From CAVZVZ01 sp963778895 (GTDB lineage Bacteria; Actinomycetota; Acidimicrobiia; Acidimicrobiales; Acidimicrobilacustridaceae), in the NCBI GenBank assembly GCA_963778895.1, contig CAVZVZ010000005.1:2046001-2110000 (forward strand): a DNA stretch of 64,000 bases, read 5' to 3'. The notes under the pieces were generated by a model that ran no database searches, had not been told where the DNA came from, and was given only the letters and a program-made list of their open reading frames with translations. Position 1 is the stretch's first letter. Every line of letters starts with the position of its first letter. Shown here piece after piece: positions 45,325 to 54,421 of this stretch. A program made the position numbers and the translations under genes.

Positions 45325-46311
45325 TCAGACGACCGACATGCTCGGAGCGCCGGGCGGCGCGACGCGCATGTGCAGGCGTACGACCGTGCCGGTGTCCGAT
45401 GAACGGAGCTGCACGAGATCGCACAGTTGGTTGGCCATCCACACTCCACGCCCGGCCATGTCGTCGCGTGGAGGGCGCACGCGGCCGATCATCACGTTGT
45501 CGATGCGCCCGGCATCGCGGACCTCGCACAAGAACGTGTCGTCCTCGCCCCACACCCGGACCAGGCCGGAGCCGCCGCCGTGCAAGATGCTGTTGCTCGC
45601 GATCTCGTTGGCCGCGAGTACGAGGTCGTCGACGCGCGCCGGACTCAACCCGAACGACCGAGCCCGATTCGCGACGAAGTTGCGGAAGTCGTGGAGTGGG
45701 CCGACGGAGAAGCGCATGACGTCGGGGTCGGCCGCGGGTCGCGGCAAGACCTCGTTGAAGATGCGAGCGACGTCCTGCTCGCCCGCGTAGGCCGGGCTCG
45801 GTTCGTCGGCTCCGTTGGTGCCCACGAACGGATGAGTGTGCTCGGCGCCGCGGACGACGTCCGGATCGAGTGCGTCGACGTCGTAGGGGCACATCAGATG
45901 CAACGAGCGGCCGCCGTCGAACGCGACGTTCAGAAGTGCTTCGTGAAGGCGGCACTCGACGAGCTCGGCGTCGGTCCGTCCGGCCCAGATCGGCTCGCCG
46001 ATCCCACGCAGTCGGTCGGCGGTGCCTGCGGTGTCCACGAACTCCTGCCACGCCGGGATGATCCGAGCCGGGTTGCCCCCGACGGCGCGCATGTCAGCGA
46101 AGGTGATGTGGTCGGCGTCGGTACCCAGCCCGGCTCGCAGCATCTCGATGCGGCGTTCCTCGATGAGGACGAACGTGGGCTCTTTCGCGTCGACGGCTTC
46201 GCGGAGGAATGGGAGGGCCGTCGCGACGAACTCGTCATCACCCGAATAGAAGAGGGCCTGGTGTCGAAACCCCGATCCCGCGTGAACGGGACGTTCTGCC
46301 ACGCCCAGCAC
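45325..46311 (-). CDS. MEDS sensor plus RsbW-like ATPase (anti-sigma-type regulator)
   Basis: A 328-residue protein. The N-terminal MEDS domain (HQALFYSGDDEFVATALPFL, then FVLIEERRIEML) is a sensor fold known from DcmR-type and anti-sigma proteins. The C-terminal GHKL ATPase domain has the N box LAANEIASNSILHG, CEVRDAGRID and GRGVWMANQLCDLV. The His needed for histidine kinase activity is missing. Such fusions usually phosphorylate an anti-anti-sigma partner or hold a sigma factor. Neither partner is adjacent. GTG 46311 is the first plausible start. Confidence 0.85.
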   Translation of the reverse strand: MLGVAERPVHAGSGFRHQALFYSGDDEFVATALPFLREAVDAKEPTFVLIEERRIEMLRAGLGTDADHITFADMRAVGGNPARIIPAWQEFVDTAGTADRLRGIGEPIWAGRTDAELVECRLHEALLNVAFDGGRSLHLMCPYDVDALDPDVVRGAEHTHPFVGTNGADEPSPAYAGEQDVARIFNEVLPRPAADPDVMRFSVGPLHDFRNFVANRARSFGLSPARVDDLVLAANEIASNSILHGGGSGLVRVWGEDDTFLCEVRDAGRIDNVMIGRVRPPRDDMAGRGVWMANQLCDLVQLRSSDTGTVVRLHMRVAPPGAPSMSVV

Positions 46312-46348
46312 GACGTCGAACGTACCCCGGCCTGCGCGGGGTGAGAAC

Positions 46349-46362
46349 GGGTCTTTTGACCC
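46349..46362 (-). terminator. Short hairpin after heme lipoprotein gene
   Basis: GGGTC-TTTT-GACCC forms a perfect five-pair stem just past the stop of the gene at 46369 and before the MEDS-ATPase gene. It may be a weak terminator separating the two. Confidence 0.35.
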
Positions 46363-46368
46363 ATCTGC

Positions 46369-46941
46369 TCAGGAGGCCGGATGAGTGCTCGGTCGAGGGT
46401 CGGCCCGCTGGATCGCCGCGATGACGTCGTCACCAATCGGGAGGGGCTCGCACCCGTGATCTTGCTCGCAGACGAAGTCCCACTTGGGCTCGGCCTTCTG
46501 GTGGCAGTCGGCGCAGCTGTTGCCGCCGAAGCGGTTGATCACCTCGGCCCCGCCCCGCGTCACGATGGTGGTGCCCTGCGGCGTCACGTCGAGGGTGAAG
46601 AACTCCCAATCGTTGGTCGCGGGATCGAATCCCGCCGCCCGTTTCACCATCGCCTCCTGCGGTACGAGCTGGATGATGGTGCCGACGGGGTACACCCCAC
46701 CGTTCGGGTCGTTGGCCACGGCGAGCGCCTCGTCGAGATGACCGAGGCGATTGTCGACGAAGAAGCCACGCACCGTCGTCATGTCGCCGAGGCTCACGAA
46801 GTCCGCGGGCTGGGCGACGAAATCCTCCGCCTGCGTAGTCGGGGGCGCAGCCGTCGGCCCACTCCCCGAGGCGCAGGCACCCGCGAGGGCTACGAAGATC
46901 GGCACGCTGACCAACAGCGCAGCTCGTAGTTTCCCCCTCAC
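46369..46941 (-). CDS. Secreted heme protein, cytochrome P460-like
   Basis: A 190-residue protein with a signal peptide ending in a lipobox-like LAGAC, so probably a lipoprotein. After a Pro/Thr linker comes a P460-like beta region (MTTVRGFFVDNRLGHLDEAL, YPVGTIIQLVPQEAMVKR, WEFFTLDVTPQG). One covalent heme motif, CADCH (residues 143-147), follows. P460-type cytochromes oxidise hydroxylamine or detoxify nitrogen oxides, but their cross-linking Lys cannot be placed with confidence here. It is divergent from the YjbR-family gene 23 bases away. Confidence 0.75.
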   Translation of the reverse strand: MRGKLRAALLVSVPIFVALAGACASGSGPTAAPPTTQAEDFVAQPADFVSLGDMTTVRGFFVDNRLGHLDEALAVANDPNGGVYPVGTIIQLVPQEAMVKRAAGFDPATNDWEFFTLDVTPQGTTIVTRGGAEVINRFGGNSCADCHQKAEPKWDFVCEQDHGCEPLPIGDDVIAAIQRADPRPSTHPAS

Positions 46942-46964
46942 GGACGAACAGTACGGCTGACATC

Positions 46965-47360
46965 ATGATCGAGATGTCGGTCGACCCGGAGAGGCTGCTG
47001 GAACGACTCACCAAACTGGTTGGTGCCCTGCCCGAGGTCACGTGCGAGCGCCAGTCGCAGCACGCCACGTTCCTCGTGGCCGGCAAGAAGAAGTTCGCCT
47101 ACTTCCTCAACGATCACCACGGCGACGGCATCGTCGCGGTATCGACCAGGGCGGGTCCGGGTGAGAACGCCGAGTTGGTGGCGAGCGACCCAGATCGGTT
47201 CTATCTGCCCGCGTATCTGGGGCCTCGGGGCTGGGTCGCCCTACGCCTCGACCGGGGGCGTGTCGACTGGTCCGAGGTCTCCGAGATCGTCACCGACGGG
47301 TACCTGCTCGCCGCGCCCAAGCGGCTGGCGCGACTCGTCGAGGGACCACCCTCGGTCTGA
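46965..47360 (+). CDS. MmcQ/YjbR family protein
   Basis: A 131-residue cytoplasmic protein with the double-wing fold pattern of MmcQ/YjbR. It shows LVGALPEVTCERQSQHATF, a KKKFAYFL strand, an ATG-side acidic helix, and the conserved PAYLGPRGWVALRLD plus VDWSEVSEIVTDGYLL. Family members bind DNA-like surfaces but have no firm function. The upstream gene is transcribed away. Confidence 0.88.
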   Translation: MIEMSVDPERLLERLTKLVGALPEVTCERQSQHATFLVAGKKKFAYFLNDHHGDGIVAVSTRAGPGENAELVASDPDRFYLPAYLGPRGWVALRLDRGRVDWSEVSEIVTDGYLLAAPKRLARLVEGPPSV

Positions 47361-47714
47361 CTCGGGCGGGGGCTCAGCCGTCGCCAAGACGATGTGCGCA
47401 CCGCAGAAGCGACAGCGGGTGCCGGCGCCGAGGGGTGTGCGAGCGGCACAACCCGCATCGACGGTGTGTCACCAACCACCACGGCCGCATCAGCACGGCG
47501 GCGATGGCGAGAAGGAGGGCAACCTGCACGTCATCAGATCGGACAGTACGGCCCCACGTTGAACCGCCCTGGCCAGGAGGATGAAAACCGGGCCAACAAC
47601 AAGGAAAGCCCGCGTACGTGCGCCCGCGCACAGACCGCAGATGGTGAGCCGTCATACGTTCCCCCCGAGAAAGACGCGCCGGACGGATTCGACCGGGCGC
47701 CGGGGAGGGTCACC
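47361..47714. other. 354-bp stretch with no confident gene; possible broken zinc-ribbon gene on minus strand
   Basis: On the minus strand a hydrophobic segment (VALLLAIAAVLMRPWWL, around 47530-47480) is followed, in a shifted frame near 47440-47385, by CAARTPLGAGTRCRFCGAHI. That looks like a small membrane protein with a zinc ribbon. One indel would join them, but no clean start-to-stop frame exists. The rest of the region holds nothing I can identify beyond the upstream sequence of the DUF3089 gene. Confidence 0.3.
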
Positions 47715-48695
47715 ATGGGCAGGTTCGCAAGGTCCGCAGTGGTGGCGCTCGTGGTGGCGCTGGTGATCGTGGCCATGGCGACGTCTTGTGCACGCGGGAA
47801 CCGAGCGGGCACCGCCGGTGGAGTGGGAGTGGGCGCTCCACCGGCCGGTTTGCCCGGACGATCGGTCGACGATGATGCGAGCGAGCCGTTTGCCGACGCT
47901 GGTGCATGGATCTGTCACGGCGATACCGCGAGCTGCGGCGCCGAGACGACGCGCCGCGTGGTACGGATCGATGGGACGACCGACGACGTGACTGTCGCCC
48001 AACCCGCAGCTGATTGTTTCATCGTCCACGCCGCTGATGATCCACACCTCGGCGCCGCTTCGACGCCTGAAGAGGCCGCACCGTTGCCTACGGCTCGGGC
48101 TCTGGCTCCGCTTTGTCGAGTGTTCGCCCCGCGCTTGGCCGAACAATCGACCACCGATCGCGGCGATGAGGTGCTCGACGCGTTCCGCTACTACGCCGCG
48201 AACATGAACGATGGTCGACCCTTCGTCGTGGCGGCGGAGTCATCCCAGAGTGGCGAGATGAGCCTCGGGATCCTCGACGAGGTGCGGACGTCGTCGCAGC
48301 TGCGCCCGGTGTTCGTGGCCGCGCTGCTACCTGGTGTCGCGCTCGACACTGGGGCACAGCCGCTCACGTTCTGCACGGTCCTCGAAGCCCGAGGTTGTGT
48401 GCTGAGCATGCCGGTCATCCAGGTTGGTGCAACCCGAGGACCGGCGGTGCCCGGCGTGGCCGCCGGTTGGGCCGGCGCTTGCACCGATCCCGCCGATGCC
48501 GACGGCCGGCCGGGACTGCTACCCGCGTGGATGGTCTCGACCGACGCCGACGAGCGGCGTCGACTGCGACGTGCTTGCGCTGCTGCGGACGAAGATCGAT
48601 GGGCTGACGGGTGTGGGCGGTCCCGACGCCCGCTGAGCCTCCAGCCCGGCGGTGGCAGACTCGCCGGCATGGCTCAGCGACCTTCCGTTTCATGA
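47715..48695 (+). CDS. DUF3089-like lipoprotein, alpha/beta-hydrolase fold
   Basis: A 326-residue secreted protein. The signal peptide ends in a lipobox-like ATSC. The body follows DUF3089: WICHGDTASC, ADCFIVHAADD, LAPLCRVFAPRLAEQ and FRYYAANMNDGRPFVVAAESSQSGEMSL. In typical members the elbow is GHSQG; here ESSQS keeps the Ser but loses both glycines. A late conserved segment (AAGWAGACTDPADADGRPGLL) follows. The end is doubtful: from about 48560 another frame (DVLALLRTKIDGLTGVG, stop 48636) looks more gene-like, so a frameshift may give a different C-terminus. Confidence 0.65.
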   Translation: MGRFARSAVVALVVALVIVAMATSCARGNRAGTAGGVGVGAPPAGLPGRSVDDDASEPFADAGAWICHGDTASCGAETTRRVVRIDGTTDDVTVAQPAADCFIVHAADDPHLGAASTPEEAAPLPTARALAPLCRVFAPRLAEQSTTDRGDEVLDAFRYYAANMNDGRPFVVAAESSQSGEMSLGILDEVRTSSQLRPVFVAALLPGVALDTGAQPLTFCTVLEARGCVLSMPVIQVGATRGPAVPGVAAGWAGACTDPADADGRPGLLPAWMVSTDADERRRLRRACAAADEDRWADGCGRSRRPLSLQPGGGRLAGMAQRPSVS

Positions 48696-50474
48696 TCGGC
48701 AGGACTTCGAAGACGTCGGACCGGGGGTTGATCGACAAAGCTCGACCCCGGCGTGATCACCGGTGCGGATGGTCGAGTCGTGTGGGACAACGATGCGTAC
48801 GCGTTCCTCGACGCGGAGTGTCCTCCGACCGCGCACCCGAGTTTGTGGCGCCAGGGCCAACTCGTGTCGCGCCAAGGCCTGTTCGAGGTGGTGCCCGGCA
48901 TCTACCAGGTTCGCGGCTTCGACCTCTCGAACATGACCGTGATCGAAGGCGACAAGGGCGTCATCGTCATCGATCCGCTCATCTCGACGGAGTGCGCGGC
49001 GGCCGCGTTGGCGCTGTATCGCAAGAACCGGGGCGATCGGCCGGTGACGGCGCTGATCTACACCCATTCGCACGGCGACCACTTCGGCGGTGCTCGTGGC
49101 GTGCTGACCGATGAGGTCCCGATCGTGGCGCCCGAGGGTTTCCTCGAGCACGCGGTTGCCGAGAACGTGTACGCGGGTACGGCGATGAGTCGGCGCGCCG
49201 TCTACATGTACGGCCCATCGCTCGAAAAGGGCCCGAAGGACAGATCGGTGCCGGCCTGGGCATGACGACGTCGGCCGGGAGCATCTCGCTCGTCCCGCCG
49301 ACGCTCGACATCACGCACACGGGCCAGGAGGAGGTGCTCGACGGTGTGCGCATCCAGTTCCAGATGACACCGGGGACCGAGGCGCCGTCGGAGATGAACT
49401 TCTTCTTCCCCGACTTCCGGGCGCTGTGCATGGCCGAGAACGCGACGCACAACCTCCACAACTTGTTGACGCTGCGCGGTGCGCTGGTACGCGATCCGCG
49501 GGTGTGGTCGCGGTATCTCAATGAGGCGATCGATCTCTTCACCGCCAACGCCGATGTGGCGTTTGCGTCCCACCATTGGCCCACTTGGGGACAAGAGCGC
49601 ATCGTCACCTACTTTCGCGAGCAGCGAGACCTCTATGGCTACCTCCACGACCAAACACTGCGGCTGATGAACAAGGGATACACGGGCATCGAGGCCGCCG
49701 AGATGATGGAGATGCCGCCCGCGCTCGAAGCGGCGTGGCACACGCACGGCTACTACGGCTCGGTCAGCCACAACGTGAAGGCCGTCTACCAGCGGTACAT
49801 GGGGTGGTTCGACGGCAACCCGGCCAACCTGTGGCAGCACCCGCCGGTCGAACGGGCGACGCGCTACGTCGAGTCGATGGGAGGCGCCGACGCGGTGGTG
49901 CAACGGGCACAGACCTATGTCGATGCCGGTGATCTGCGGTTTGCCGTCGAGCTTCTCAATCACGTCGTGTTCGCGCAGCCCGACCACGCCGCCGCGAGGG
50001 CACTTTTGGCTGTCGTCGTACACGACGCTCGGTTACGGCTCCGAGAACGGCACCTGGCGCAACTTCTATCTGATGGGTGCGCAGGAACTGGGCCACGGTG
50101 TCGAACCGCCGCCGCTGGCGCTGGTGAATCGGGACGTGGTTGCGGCATTGACGATCGAGCAGGTCTTCGACTCCATTGCGATTCGCATCAACGGGCCCAA
50201 GGCCTGGGACCTCGATCTCGTGGTCGACTGGCGCTTCACCGACATCGACGAGAACTGGCGCACGACGCTGAGCAACGGTGTGTTCGTACCCGAGAGCGAT
50301 GCACCCCCGGCCGACGTGGCGCTGACCGTCACACTGACCAAACCACAACTGATGCAACTGTTGGCCGGGAGAGATCTCGACAAGCCGACGTACGACGGCG
50401 ACACGTCGGTGCTGCAGTCGCTCGTATCGGTGGTCGATACGGTCGATTCCAGCTTCGCTATTGTCACGCCATGA
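48669..50474 (+). CDS. Alkyl sulfatase, metallo-beta-lactamase type (about five frameshifts)
   Basis: About 600 residues resembling SdsA1/YjcS secondary or primary alkyl sulfatases, which cleave sulfate from alkyl chains such as dodecyl sulfate. Segments in successive frames are LPFHDRQDFEDV, then DRGLIDK, then VITGADGRVVWDNDAYAFL. QVRGFDLSNMTVIEG and the zinc motif THSHGDHFGG follow. After a shift near 49240 come GAGLGMTTSAG, MCAENATHN-like MAENATHNLHNLL and ASHHWPTWG. After another near 50010 come YTTLGYGSENGTWRNFYLMG and the SCP2-like C-terminal domain. Single-base changes near 48671, 48710 and 48740 restore the N-terminus. The SDR gene starts in its stop (ATGA). Confidence 0.85.
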
Positions 50475-51316
50475 CGACGTACGTCGTGACCGGCGCATCG
50501 ACTGGCATCGGCCGCGCCTGCGTCGCTCGACTCCAGGATCGCGGCGCCGTCGTGTTCGCGGGGGTCCGCCGCGAGGCCGACGGCGATGCGCTGCGCAACG
50601 AGTTCGGTGCTCGGGTGCGGCCGCTGATGTTGGATGTCACCAATCCGGCGCAGATCGTCGCGGCTCGTGACACGGTGGCGGCCCGGTTGGGCGGCGACCC
50701 GCTCGATGGTTTGGTGAACAACGCGGGGGTTGCACTGGGCGGGCCGGTCGAATACCTGCCGATCGAGGACTGGCGCCAGCAGTTCGAGGTGAACTTGTTC
50801 GGCGTGGTCGAGACCACGAAGGTGTTTCTCGAGCTGCTGCGGCGAGGGCCAGGGCGCAACGTGATCGTCGGGTCCGTGAGCGGTCGGCTCTCGAGCCCCA
50901 TGGTCGCGCCCTACGCGGCGTCGAAGCACGCCGTCGAAGCGCTGGCCGAAGCGTTGCGTCATGAGTTGCGGGACTGGGGCATCCGTACGTCCGTGGTCGA
51001 ACCCGGAGCGGTCGCGACTCCGATCTGGGACAAGGGGCGCGCCCAAGCGGACCAACTCGAGCACGACCTGCCACAGGTGGCCCGTGAGCGTTACGCGCGG
51101 TTCATCGAGGTGGTGCGGCGAGCGATCGACCAACAAGAGAAAGTCGGCGTGCCACCCGATCGGGTGGCCCAGGTGGTGGAGCGGGCACTGGTCGCCCCGC
51201 GTCCACGAGCGCGCTATTTGGTCGGCACCGACGCGCACGTGCAGGCGGCGCTGGCGCGGTTCTTGCCGGACAGCTGGCGCGACGCAGCACAGCGAGCGTT
51301 CCTCGATCGGATTTGA
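50471..51316 (+). CDS. Short-chain dehydrogenase/reductase
   Basis: A 281-residue NAD(P)-dependent oxidoreductase with cofactor motif VVTGASTGIGRA, VNNAG (GLVNNAGVALGG), catalytic Ser (VGSVSGRLSS) and YAASK. The long C-terminal part (YARFIEVVRRAIDQQEKVGVPP, YLVGTDAHVQAAL) resembles the 17-beta-hydroxysteroid or retinol dehydrogenase-like group. Start-stop overlap with the sulfatase suggests it could oxidise the alcohol released by that enzyme; this is inference. Confidence 0.92.
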   Translation: MTTYVVTGASTGIGRACVARLQDRGAVVFAGVRREADGDALRNEFGARVRPLMLDVTNPAQIVAARDTVAARLGGDPLDGLVNNAGVALGGPVEYLPIEDWRQQFEVNLFGVVETTKVFLELLRRGPGRNVIVGSVSGRLSSPMVAPYAASKHAVEALAEALRHELRDWGIRTSVVEPGAVATPIWDKGRAQADQLEHDLPQVARERYARFIEVVRRAIDQQEKVGVPPDRVAQVVERALVAPRPRARYLVGTDAHVQAALARFLPDSWRDAAQRAFLDRI

Positions 51317-51324
51317 GCGCGGCG

Positions 51325-52164
51325 ATGGCGTCGGTTCACTCGACGACGGAACCAACAGACGCCCTGAGGGCGGTCTCGGGCTTCCTCGTGACCGATCCCG
51401 TTGCTCACAACGTCGCCCTGTCGATCCTGCACGAGCGGGTGGCGACGCCGGTGGAGGGCCGGTATTGGTGGGCCGAAGATGCCGGCGAAGTCCGGGGCTA
51501 CGCGTGGCAGTCGCCGCCGACATTCTTCGCCGGCGTCGTGCCGATGGCACGTTCGCATGCGGGGCTCATGGCCGACGCGATGTTCGAGGAGATTCCTGGA
51601 CTGCGCGGCGTGATCGGTGACGCCGCGACTGCGGCCGCGTTCACCGGCCGCTGGACGGAGTTGGCCAACGGGAGCGCGACCCCGGCTGAAGGCCAACGCA
51701 TCTACGAGTTGGAGCAGGTCGAGCCGGTACCGCCGTGCGTCGGGGACGCTCGGTTGGCCACGCTCGATGACCTCGACCTCGTCGTGGCATGGACCAAGGC
51801 GTTCAACACCGACACCGGCATGGACGGGGCCACGGCTGACCTCGAGGCAACGGTCCGGCGTCGTGTCGAGGCCGGGCGGTTCTGGCTGTGGGAGCTCGGG
51901 GATCCGGTGGCGATGACGATGTCGGTGCCGCCGGTGAGCGGTGTGACGCGTGTGGGGATGGTCTACACACCTGCGGCCCACCGACGGAACGGGTACGCCC
52001 GTGCGCTCGTCGCTCAGGTGAGCGAGATCGCTCTCGCGAGCGGTTCGACCAAGTGCGTCCTGTACACGCAACTGTCGAACTCGTCCTCGAATGGCATCTA
52101 TCGCCGGATTGGCTACTGCGCTGTCGGTGAGGTGCTCGCTTACCGGTTCACTTCACCTCAGTAG
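51325..52164 (+). CDS. GNAT family N-acetyltransferase
   Basis: A 279-residue protein with a C-terminal GNAT domain. The acetyl-CoA pyrophosphate loop is seen in VGMVYTPAAHRRNGYARALV, and the late beta-strand region is CVLYTQLSNSSSNGIYRRIGY. The N-terminal 140 residues form a second, poorly conserved GNAT-like half with no coenzyme motif. ATG 51325 is preferred to the TTG at 51313 that overlaps the SDR stop. The acceptor is unknown. The stop overlaps the convergent DUF5996 gene by seven bases. Confidence 0.85.
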   Translation: MASVHSTTEPTDALRAVSGFLVTDPVAHNVALSILHERVATPVEGRYWWAEDAGEVRGYAWQSPPTFFAGVVPMARSHAGLMADAMFEEIPGLRGVIGDAATAAAFTGRWTELANGSATPAEGQRIYELEQVEPVPPCVGDARLATLDDLDLVVAWTKAFNTDTGMDGATADLEATVRRRVEAGRFWLWELGDPVAMTMSVPPVSGVTRVGMVYTPAAHRRNGYARALVAQVSEIALASGSTKCVLYTQLSNSSSNGIYRRIGYCAVGEVLAYRFTSPQ

Positions 52165-53072
52165 GGACGCTCGAGCGCGGCGCGGTCCCATTCGGCGCGG
52201 TTCGCGGCCGCGGCGTAGGTCGTCTGCAGGAACTCCAGCAGCGTCTTGTCGGGATCGGCGGACGTGCGCACGATCTCGTACGGCAGGACGAACTCCTGGA
52301 GGTCGTCGTCATACCGAGACTCTGCCGGGGCAACGGGCTCGTCGCGGTACCCAGATGGCTCGGGGTAGGCGTACGAGTAGAAGACACCCTCGCCGCCGCC
52401 GCCCGGCCAATAGCCCGCGCTGCTGACCTCGTGCGAGTAGGCCTCGTGCATCACGAACGGTCCGCAGTTGGGAGCACCGCCCGGGTGCAGGGGTGCGGCG
52501 CGGCCGGAGAACCGGGTGACGCACAGGTCGAGCGCGCCCCAGAACAGGTGGACCGGACTGTTCTTGCCGATGAAACGCGACCGGAAGTCGGTGAACACTC
52601 GGTCCATCTGCACGAGCGCCAGCCAGAAGTCATGCACCTTCGGTGCGTCGTAGGACGCGTGTCGTTCGTCGGTGTCGAACGGGATCGCGCCGGGGATCTC
52701 GACGGGCATGGTCCAGATCGTGGTGTGCAGGCCGAGCTCGTCCAGCTTGGTCATGAACTCGGTATAGAAGTTCGCCACCGACCGCGGCTCGAGCGCCATG
52801 GCGCGCTCGGCGCCGTCCGTCGTGGTGATGCGGAGGTGGTGATCGATGAAGTCGAACGCCACCTCGAACCCACCGTCACCCCGCGGGATCAACGAAGTCG
52901 AAAGACCACGGTCGGTCACGTACAACGGAACGTTCCACCAGTGATTGACGAGCGGCGTGTTGGCCATCCGAACCTTGCCGACGATCTGCGTCCAGAGCTG
53001 CAGCGTGTCCCGGGTGTCCTGCCAATCGGCCACGGGGATGGATGGCCACGCGTTCGATGTGTAGGTCTCCAT
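52158..53072 (-). CDS. DUF5996 family protein
   Basis: A 304-residue protein starting at 53072 (METYTSNAWPSIPV) behind a GGAGG site. Longer in-frame starts run into the divergent gene. Family features are WQDTRDTLQLWTQIVGKV, HWWNVPLYVTDRGL, FDFIDHHL and SPVHLFWGALDLCVTRFSG. A striking late stretch reads MHEAYSHEVSSAGYWPGG. Several conserved His, Trp and acidic residues suggest an enzyme, possibly metal-dependent, but no reaction is established. Confidence 0.85.
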   Translation of the reverse strand: METYTSNAWPSIPVADWQDTRDTLQLWTQIVGKVRMANTPLVNHWWNVPLYVTDRGLSTSLIPRGDGGFEVAFDFIDHHLRITTTDGAERAMALEPRSVANFYTEFMTKLDELGLHTTIWTMPVEIPGAIPFDTDERHASYDAPKVHDFWLALVQMDRVFTDFRSRFIGKNSPVHLFWGALDLCVTRFSGRAAPLHPGGAPNCGPFVMHEAYSHEVSSAGYWPGGGGEGVFYSYAYPEPSGYRDEPVAPAESRYDDDLQEFVLPYEIVRTSADPDKTLLEFLQTTYAAAANRAEWDRAALERPY

Positions 53073-53124
53073 CACGATGTCCTCCGATCGACCCGCGATC
53101 TCACCGGCCGCGATCAGCAAGGAT

Positions 53125-54054
53125 ATGGGCGTGAGCTCCACGCGCGTACGGGTCGGCGGGAGTGAGGTCGAGATACGTCTGGCGCGCCTCGAGGACGCGG
53201 ATGCCCTGACCGGGCTGTACGAAGGGCTCTCGAATGACGACACCGTCCACCGGTTCTTCTCGGGATCACCCCCGATACGACGGCTCGTCGATCGTTGGCT
53301 GACGGCTGAGGATCCCCGAGAGCGTCGGTTGGTGGCGATCCGCGATGACGGCTCGGCCGTGGCCGACGCCGGCTTCCTGCCCTTGACGGACGGCTATTGG
53401 GTCGGAGATGCGGAGTTCGATCTGACCGTCAGCGCGCGTGCGCGCGGATGGTTCGGCTCGTTCCTGTTGGACTGTCTCGTCGACGAAGCGAGAGTGGTGG
53501 GCATCCGGAATCTTCACGCGAGCATTCTTCGCGACAACCACGCCATGGTCGCGATCGCCACACGACGCGGCTACGTCGTGGTGGATCACGAGGTGCCGAC
53601 CGAGTTCCACATCGCCATCGGGGTGCGAGAAGACATGCCGGTGTGGCCGGATCGCGACGACCGGATCCGAGTGGTGGTCGAGTCGAGAGCGTTGGAATGG
53701 CACGGAACAGCCTCCGCTCGGTCGTTCGGCATGACAGCAGTTGTGTGTCCCGGCCCCGTGACAGGACCTCGACCTCGGTGCCGGGCCGCGGAGGGCGAGC
53801 CGTGCCCATTGGCTGCGGCTGCTGACGTGATCGTCCACTCGTTGCCGGAGGCGGATGATCGCGCGCGACAGGTGTTCCTCGCCCACGGCCATCTGCATCC
53901 TCACGCGCGAGTGATGCTGGAGGAGCTGTCCACCGAGCATCGTTCGCGACCGGACGGCGTCGGGAGACTCGAGCGCCAAGACCCACAGGTGGCCGAGCAG
54001 ATCCTGCGGGGTCTCGGGAAGGACCCAGTGCTACCGAAGCGACGTCCGCTCTAG
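53125..54054 (+). CDS. GNAT acetyltransferase with Cys-containing C-terminal extension
   Basis: A 309-residue protein. The start MGVSSTRVRVGG at 53125 is preferred over an ATG 48 bases upstream. The N-terminal GNAT domain has IRLARLEDADALTGLYEGLS, ADAGFLPLTDGYWVGDAEF, SARARGWFGSFLLDCLV and LHASILRDNHAMVAIATRRGY. About 110 further residues contain a VVCPGPVTGPRPRC segment, then GEPCPLAAAADVIVHSLP and a helix-rich end. That part resembles no domain I can name; three or more Cys suggest metal or redox chemistry. Confidence 0.82.
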   Translation: MGVSSTRVRVGGSEVEIRLARLEDADALTGLYEGLSNDDTVHRFFSGSPPIRRLVDRWLTAEDPRERRLVAIRDDGSAVADAGFLPLTDGYWVGDAEFDLTVSARARGWFGSFLLDCLVDEARVVGIRNLHASILRDNHAMVAIATRRGYVVVDHEVPTEFHIAIGVREDMPVWPDRDDRIRVVVESRALEWHGTASARSFGMTAVVCPGPVTGPRPRCRAAEGEPCPLAAAADVIVHSLPEADDRARQVFLAHGHLHPHARVMLEELSTEHRSRPDGVGRLERQDPQVAEQILRGLGKDPVLPKRRPL

Positions 54055-54059
54055 TGCGT

Positions 54060-54344
54060 TCATGCCGCGTGGGACCGCGTCGATGCCAGAGCTCGCGCCA
54101 GCATCGCGGCAGCGTCCCGGTTCACCCGGTCTTCGGTGCCACCAGGCTGATTCACGCGACGCAGCGCCTGTCCGAGTGCTTCGGCGTTCCCGTCGGCAAT
54201 GGCAACGAGCTCTGTCGCGGCATCGTCCAGATCCCGAGCGTCGGCCAACGCCAGCCGGAGAGCACGCGCGGTCAGGCGATTGGCCTGGCGCCGGTCTCGT
54301 CCAAGAGGGTCTCGCCGTCTCCGCAGCCGGGCATACGCAGCCAT
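54060..54344 (-). CDS. Small hypothetical basic helical protein
   Basis: A 94-residue frame with an Arg-rich start (YARLRRRRDPLGRDRRQ) and Ala-rich helices (LTARALRLALADARDLDD). It has no recognisable domain. The high third-position GC and its place 77 bases downstream of the ACP gene on the same strand support it. Its stop lies five bases from the convergent acetyltransferase stop, leaving no wasted sequence. It could be a spurious frame. Confidence 0.5.
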   Translation of the reverse strand: MAAYARLRRRRDPLGRDRRQANRLTARALRLALADARDLDDAATELVAIADGNAEALGQALRRVNQPGGTEDRVNRDAAAMLARALASTRSHAA

Positions 54345-54421
54345 CCCCGTGATCAGACCACGGCGGTGGGCGGCTCGGCAGGGCCGAAGGTCCCGTCGAA
54401 CGGGCTCCTTTCGGCCACCCG

